Assembly (NCBI GenBank): GCA_910579645.1
Contig: CAJTVK010000002.1
Coordinates: 64,696-93,393 of the forward strand
From: an uncultured Lachnospiraceae bacterium
GTDB lineage: Bacteria; Bacillota; Clostridia; Lachnospirales; Lachnospiraceae
DNA: 28,698 nt
Direction: 5' to 3'
Under the pieces are notes generated by a model. It saw only the letters and a program-made list of their open reading frames with translations, was not told the DNA's origin and searched no databases. Numbering within the stretch: the stretch's first letter is position 1; each line of letters starts with the position of its first letter. A program made the position numbers and the translations under genes. Below are positions 25,843 through 28,698 of this stretch, in pieces.

Positions 25843-25922
25843 AGCGTGTCTGAAAATTCATTCCTGCTATCTGTAAAACGATATATCGATCTACCGCAGA
25901 AAGCAATTTTAAGACACGCTCT
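25841..25922. repeat. 82-bp palindromic element, possible MITE- or REP-like
   Basis: Perfect 11-bp terminal inverted repeats (AGAGCGTGTCT and AGACACGCTCT) continue inward through one mismatch to AAAATT/AATTTT and then an imperfect GCT-TCTG stem; the centre contains CGATATATCG. The whole element can fold into one long hairpin. It lacks a T tract, so it is not a standard terminator. It begins inside the TAG stop of the AAA copy 2 gene. No flanking target duplication is evident and no second copy is seen in this window. Confidence 0.65.
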
Positions 25923-25961
25923 GACTTTGCATGTGATGCAGAATAAAATTTTAACGGTTCT

Positions 25962-27038
25962 TTATTGTGTGCGGCATACGGTATTTTCCAATAAATCCGT
26001 AATGGTGCGGACGGAATTAAGCTGGTTGCTCCGTGCCATGGTTTCCGCATAGGTCTGTCTTGTAAAATAGAGCTCATGTACTTTTTCCAACAGTAAATTT
26101 TCCGTCAGGTAATCCTCGTCGATGACAAGGCTGAAGCCCTGTGATTCGAAAGACTTGGCATTTAATATCTGGTCGCCCCTGCTGCTGTGGGCAGAGAGGG
26201 GAATGAGCAGATTGGGCTTTTTCAGGGCAAGCAGTTCACAGATGGAATTTGCGCCTGCTCTGGAAATGACCACATCAGCCATGGCAAAAATGTCCTTTAA
26301 TTCGGTTTTTACATATTCAAACTGTTTATAGCCCTGAATGCTTAGCATTAAATTATCCACTTTATCTTTGCCGCATATATGGACAACCTGAAAGTCTTCC
26401 AACAGTTTGGGCAGAGCCTCACGTACGGCTTTGTTTATGGCTTCTGCTCCCAAGCTTCCGCCAATGACCATGATGACGGGTTTGTTTGAGGTGAATTTGC
26501 ATAAATCATAGGCTGCTATTTTGTTGCCTTTTGCCAGTTCCTCACGGATGGGGGAACCGGTCAGGACTGCTTTCCCTGCGGGGAGCATGGGTATGGTTTC
26601 CGGGAAATTGCAGCATATTTTTTCCGCGACGGGAATGCATAGCTTGTTGGCGAGGCCGGGGGTCATATCCGATTCGTGGATGATGCAGGGCACTTCCAAG
26701 GAAGCGGCGGCACGCACTACAGGCACGCTGACAAAGCCGCCTTTGGAAAATACAATGTCCGGGCCGATTTGTTTCAGATATTTTCTGGCTTCCATAAACC
26801 CTTTCATTACCCGGAAAGGATCGGAAAAATTTTTGGGGTCAAAATAGCGGCGGAATTTGCCGGTTGCGATTCCGTAGTAGGGAATGTCAAAGTCCGCAAT
26901 CAGCTTTTTTTCTATGCCTTCATAGGATCCGATATAGTAAATCTCATAACCTAACTCCCGCAGCCTTGGTATCAGCGCAATATTCGGAGTTACATGGCCG
27001 GCTGTCCCGCCGCCGGTGAGAACTATTTTTTTTGCCAT
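25962..27038 (-). CDS. murG: UDP-N-acetylglucosamine:lipid I GlcNAc transferase
   Basis: Peripheral membrane glycosyltransferase of the GT-B fold (family GT28) that adds GlcNAc to lipid I to form lipid II, the last cytoplasmic step of peptidoglycan precursor synthesis. At 358 aa it is full length. The N-terminal glycine loop GGGTAGH (residues 9-15) and the SKGGFVSVP and HESDMTPGLANK motifs bind the lipid acceptor. The C-terminal GGSLGAEAIN loop and the RAGANSICELLALKKPNLLIPL segment bind UDP-GlcNAc. It stands alone rather than in a division/cell-wall cluster. GGAGGTGT lies about 8 bases before the start. A TATAAT box at 27070-27065 (minus strand) has only a weak -35 (TACGGA). The gene ends 39 bases from the palindromic element. 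Confidence 0.95.
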   Translation of the reverse strand: MAKKIVLTGGGTAGHVTPNIALIPRLRELGYEIYYIGSYEGIEKKLIADFDIPYYGIATGKFRRYFDPKNFSDPFRVMKGFMEARKYLKQIGPDIVFSKGGFVSVPVVRAAASLEVPCIIHESDMTPGLANKLCIPVAEKICCNFPETIPMLPAGKAVLTGSPIREELAKGNKIAAYDLCKFTSNKPVIMVIGGSLGAEAINKAVREALPKLLEDFQVVHICGKDKVDNLMLSIQGYKQFEYVKTELKDIFAMADVVISRAGANSICELLALKKPNLLIPLSAHSSRGDQILNAKSFESQGFSLVIDEDYLTENLLLEKVHELYFTRQTYAETMARSNQLNSVRTITDLLENTVCRTQ

Positions 27039-27064
27039 CTGTAGGACACCTCCAGACTGATTCT

Positions 27065-27093
27065 ATTATAATATGATTCTCTGTTCTTCCGTA
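27065..27093 (-). promoter_or_regulatory. Candidate promoter for murG
   Basis: A perfect TATAAT (27070-27065, minus strand) with TACGGA at a 17-base spacing upstream. The -35 is poor, so strength or the true start is uncertain, but the box lies about 30 bases before the murG start. Confidence 0.45.
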
Positions 27094-27165
27094 TTTATAC
27101 AGCAATGGTTCAGGCAGGTCGGCCTTGCCGATAAATAACGTCTGACTGCTTTTGCGGATACGATT

Positions 27166-27402
27166 TCAAATCATGCTTTCCAGTGCCTGTGCAAGCTGGT
27201 CGGGGCAGGAGGTGTTTTTGAAGCCGCAGCGTATGCCTTTCAGCCTGCTTATGGCTTCTTCCGCTTTCATGCCCTCAATGAGGCGGGATATGCCCTGCAG
27301 GTTGCCGTTGCACCCGCCGGTAAATGCGACTGATTTTACGATTCCGTCTTCCAGTTCGATGTTTATGGATGTGGAGCAGACTCCTTTTGGTTGATATTGC
27401 AT
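27166..27402 (-). CDS. TSCPD-domain small protein (TIGR03905-like)
   Basis: 78-aa soluble protein recognised by the NTSCPDQLA stretch near its C-terminus and by YQPKGVCS at the start, the pattern of the small TSCPD family related to the C-terminal domain of class II ribonucleotide reductases. Four cysteines (Cys9, Cys31 in GGCNGN, Cys59 and Cys66) are placed as a likely metal site. The family's own role is not established. It has a GAAGGA ribosome site and its own extended -10 promoter. It lies upstream of murG with a 127-base gap that contains only a short GC stem (TCGGC/GCCGA), so it is probably transcribed by itself. Confidence 0.88.
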   Translation of the reverse strand: MQYQPKGVCSTSINIELEDGIVKSVAFTGGCNGNLQGISRLIEGMKAEEAISRLKGIRCGFKNTSCPDQLAQALESMI

Positions 27403-27457
27403 ATGAATAATCCTTCCTTCTCTATTTTTTTATAAAAAATGCCAAATCACTGGAATG

Positions 27458-27486
27458 ATTATAACAGAAAGAATAAACTTTTTCCA
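27458..27486 (-). promoter_or_regulatory. Promoter for the TSCPD gene
   Basis: On the minus strand TGGAAA (27486-27481), 17 bases, TATAAT (27463-27458), with the TG dinucleotide of an extended -10 just upstream. The leader is about 50 bases. Confidence 0.7.
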
Positions 27487-27539
27487 GTAGTATTCCTTAA
27501 TCTGTCGAAATTTGCAAATGGATTACAGGGGCAGACATA

Positions 27540-27569
27540 TTGAGATATGGGAAGCTTTTGTTTTATAAT
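27540..27569 (+). promoter_or_regulatory. Promoter for the membrane-protein gene
   Basis: TTGAGA (27540-27545), an 18-base spacer and TATAAT (27564-27569): 5 of 6 and 6 of 6 to consensus. The -35 coincides with the TTG that opens the longest frame, so that codon cannot be the translation start. Confidence 0.75.
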
Positions 27570-27695
27570 ATTGGAATCAGGGACAAGCATTTTCACCTAG
27601 GGCATGTGAAAATATCCGTGGCTGATAAATTAAGGAACGGTAATGAATATGTACTTTGCCTGAAGCTATGGCGGGTGCAGGAACGGAGGGCAGGT

Positions 27696-28463
27696 ATGTT
27701 GGCAGTTTTCCTGGAACACAGGGTTCTTACTCTGGTATTTTTAATACTCTTATTATTAAGCATAATATGCCAGAGTATTATAGGCGTGATATTTAAGCGG
27801 ATGATCAGGGAGTCAGACAATATGGCTACCACTTCCAATAAGCGTCTGAAACAGTGCAAGCTAAAATTTATGAATTGTTTCCAGTTAAACGGGAGCGTGG
27901 CAAATGTTTCGGTCTTTGTGGACAAGTTCCTTACAAAGCTGACTTTTTGCGGGGTATCTCTGACGGGGATACAGCATTTATCGGGGCAGTTAGTGCTGCT
28001 GTCGGTGGCGGCGGCAGGTATCGGCGCCTGCCGGGAGATTATACAGGGCGGAACTCTCGGGAATGTGCTTCCGTATTACATAGCCAGCTTCCTGGGGCTG
28101 TATATTTATTTTTCCGTGTCGGGAATGGTGGACGTGCAGGGGAAAAGAGAACGGCTGAAAATCAGCTTGGTGGATTATCTGGAGAATCATATGTCGAATA
28201 AGCTGCGTCAGTCCGCCATTGATTGGGAAGGGCTGACGGGCGAACAGATTATCATGATAAAGGAACGGCTGGAACAGGAGAGAAGGGGAAAGCCAGAGAC
28301 GCAGGCGAATCAGGGCGGGAACGCCGCTGAGGCAGCGGCAGAAGGGACACAGGATCGGGAAACGGACCGGGAGGAGGACGAGGAAGGGAGGAAAGGATGG
28401 ACGCTGCTTTCCAGGCAGGAGGAACAGGAACTGGAAGAACTGCTTAGGGAATTTTTTATCTGA
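27696..28463 (+). CDS. Membrane protein of unknown function
   Basis: 255-aa protein with three likely membrane segments: one at about 8-32 (a Leu/Ile-rich stretch), and two hydrophobic stretches at about 95-115 and 125-147. The first and second are separated by a basic, Lys-rich loop. The C-terminal third is cytoplasmic or external, highly charged, with a low-complexity Gln/Asn/Ala/Glu/Asp/Arg region (about 205-235) and a final Glu/Leu helix. I recognise no family or catalytic motif. The start is ATG 27696, with GGAGGG 5 bases ahead; the frame stays open back to a TTG at 27540, but the promoter occupies that position. No neighbour hints at a role. A weak AT-rich stem follows the stop. Confidence 0.7.
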   Translation: MLAVFLEHRVLTLVFLILLLLSIICQSIIGVIFKRMIRESDNMATTSNKRLKQCKLKFMNCFQLNGSVANVSVFVDKFLTKLTFCGVSLTGIQHLSGQLVLLSVAAAGIGACREIIQGGTLGNVLPYYIASFLGLYIYFSVSGMVDVQGKRERLKISLVDYLENHMSNKLRQSAIDWEGLTGEQIIMIKERLEQERRGKPETQANQGGNAAEAAAEGTQDRETDREEDEEGRKGWTLLSRQEEQELEELLREFFI

Positions 28464-28698
28464 ATTTATGGATAAAATAACATTTTGAATATTGCGGTAA
28501 TTTATGCATGAAAGATATGCGAAATTTTCTAAAAGCAATGGTAGCAGTTCAGCCTGCGGTTTCCCTGTTATGAGCAATATTCACATTAGTCCCACGGAAA
28601 TCAATTTTGGGCTTTATGACTGCGCTGCTACCAGACCCGGGCGCCTATGGACAGCCGATGCCCCGCGGCAAGAAAGACGGCCTGCGTACAGAACCATT
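28464..28698. other. Right-edge region with inverted repeat and GC switch
   Basis: After an AT-rich stretch, GGTAGCAG (28540-28547) recurs inverted as CTGCTACC (28625-28632), bracketing about 77 bases that include partly pairing TTTCC/GGAAA segments. From about 28616 base composition rises to roughly 63% GC by hand count. Plus-strand frames from ATG 28570 (43 codons) and ATG 28616 (27 codons) stay open to the window edge, but neither has a convincing ribosome site. I cannot tell whether this is a structured RNA, a gene start or the edge of an acquired element. Confidence 0.35.

Noticed and set aside
25923..25961. Intact insertion sequence at the palindromic element
   Set aside because: No transposase frame or fragment is present between the AAA copy 2 gene and murG, and no target-site duplication is visible.
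28480..28698. Known structured RNA (tmRNA, SRP RNA, 6S, RNase P or a common riboswitch)
   Set aside because: I compared the sequence by eye with the conserved cores I know and found no match; only an unexplained inverted repeat remains.

Overview
The window looks like chromosome from a Gram-positive, gut-type Clostridia, most likely Lachnospiraceae. The basis is moderate GC, strong AGGAGG-type ribosome sites, sigma-A promoters of the TTGNNN-17-TATAAT kind, a YesMN-type two-component system beside a sugar ABC operon, and families common in that group: DUF4358 lipoproteins, MBOAT plus SGNH pairs, TSCPD small proteins, AAA-ATPase-like/PD-(D/E)XK proteins and DUF362 ferredoxin-like proteins. The species cannot be named from sequence alone.

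Left third (1-14133): a glycan-use locus. A minus-strand histidine kinase and AraC-type response regulator are divergent from a plus-strand series: solute-binding lipoprotein, two permeases, an L-fucose isomerase-like protein, a class V aminotransferase/cysteine desulfurase-like enzyme, an unknown 100-aa protein, a GH31 glycosidase and a GH95 alpha-L-fucosidase. Neither glycosidase has a signal peptide. The simplest model is that a fucosylated, perhaps xylosylated, oligosaccharide is imported intact and trimmed in the cytoplasm. No ATP-binding subunit, fuculokinase or aldolase is present. The desulfurase-like pair is an odd passenger.

Middle (14101-20892): a terminator overlapping the GH95 stop codon is followed at once by a self-contained AAA-ATPase-like/PD-(D/E)XK gene with a near-consensus promoter. 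Next come exodeoxyribonuclease III on the minus strand, a 534-bp gap, a very acidic lipoprotein built of 11-residue repeats, and a minus-strand MBOAT acyltransferase plus SGNH-like partner that probably O-acylates a surface polymer.

Right third (20893-28698): a DUF4358 lipoprotein lies divergent from the MBOAT pair. Behind an internal promoter it is followed by a VWA-like protein, a HAD phosphatase and a DUF362/2x[4Fe-4S] protein. A second AAA-ATPase-like/PD-(D/E)XK cassette follows, again with its own promoter, and its stop codon runs into an 82-bp palindromic element. murG and a TSCPD-domain gene follow on the minus strand, then an unknown membrane protein on the plus strand. The last ~80 bases switch abruptly to high GC and are unresolved.

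Several starts were moved from the longest open frame to a start supported by a ribosome site or by the promoter position; each is explained in its entry. No tRNA, rRNA, CRISPR array, recognised riboswitch or intact insertion sequence was seen.
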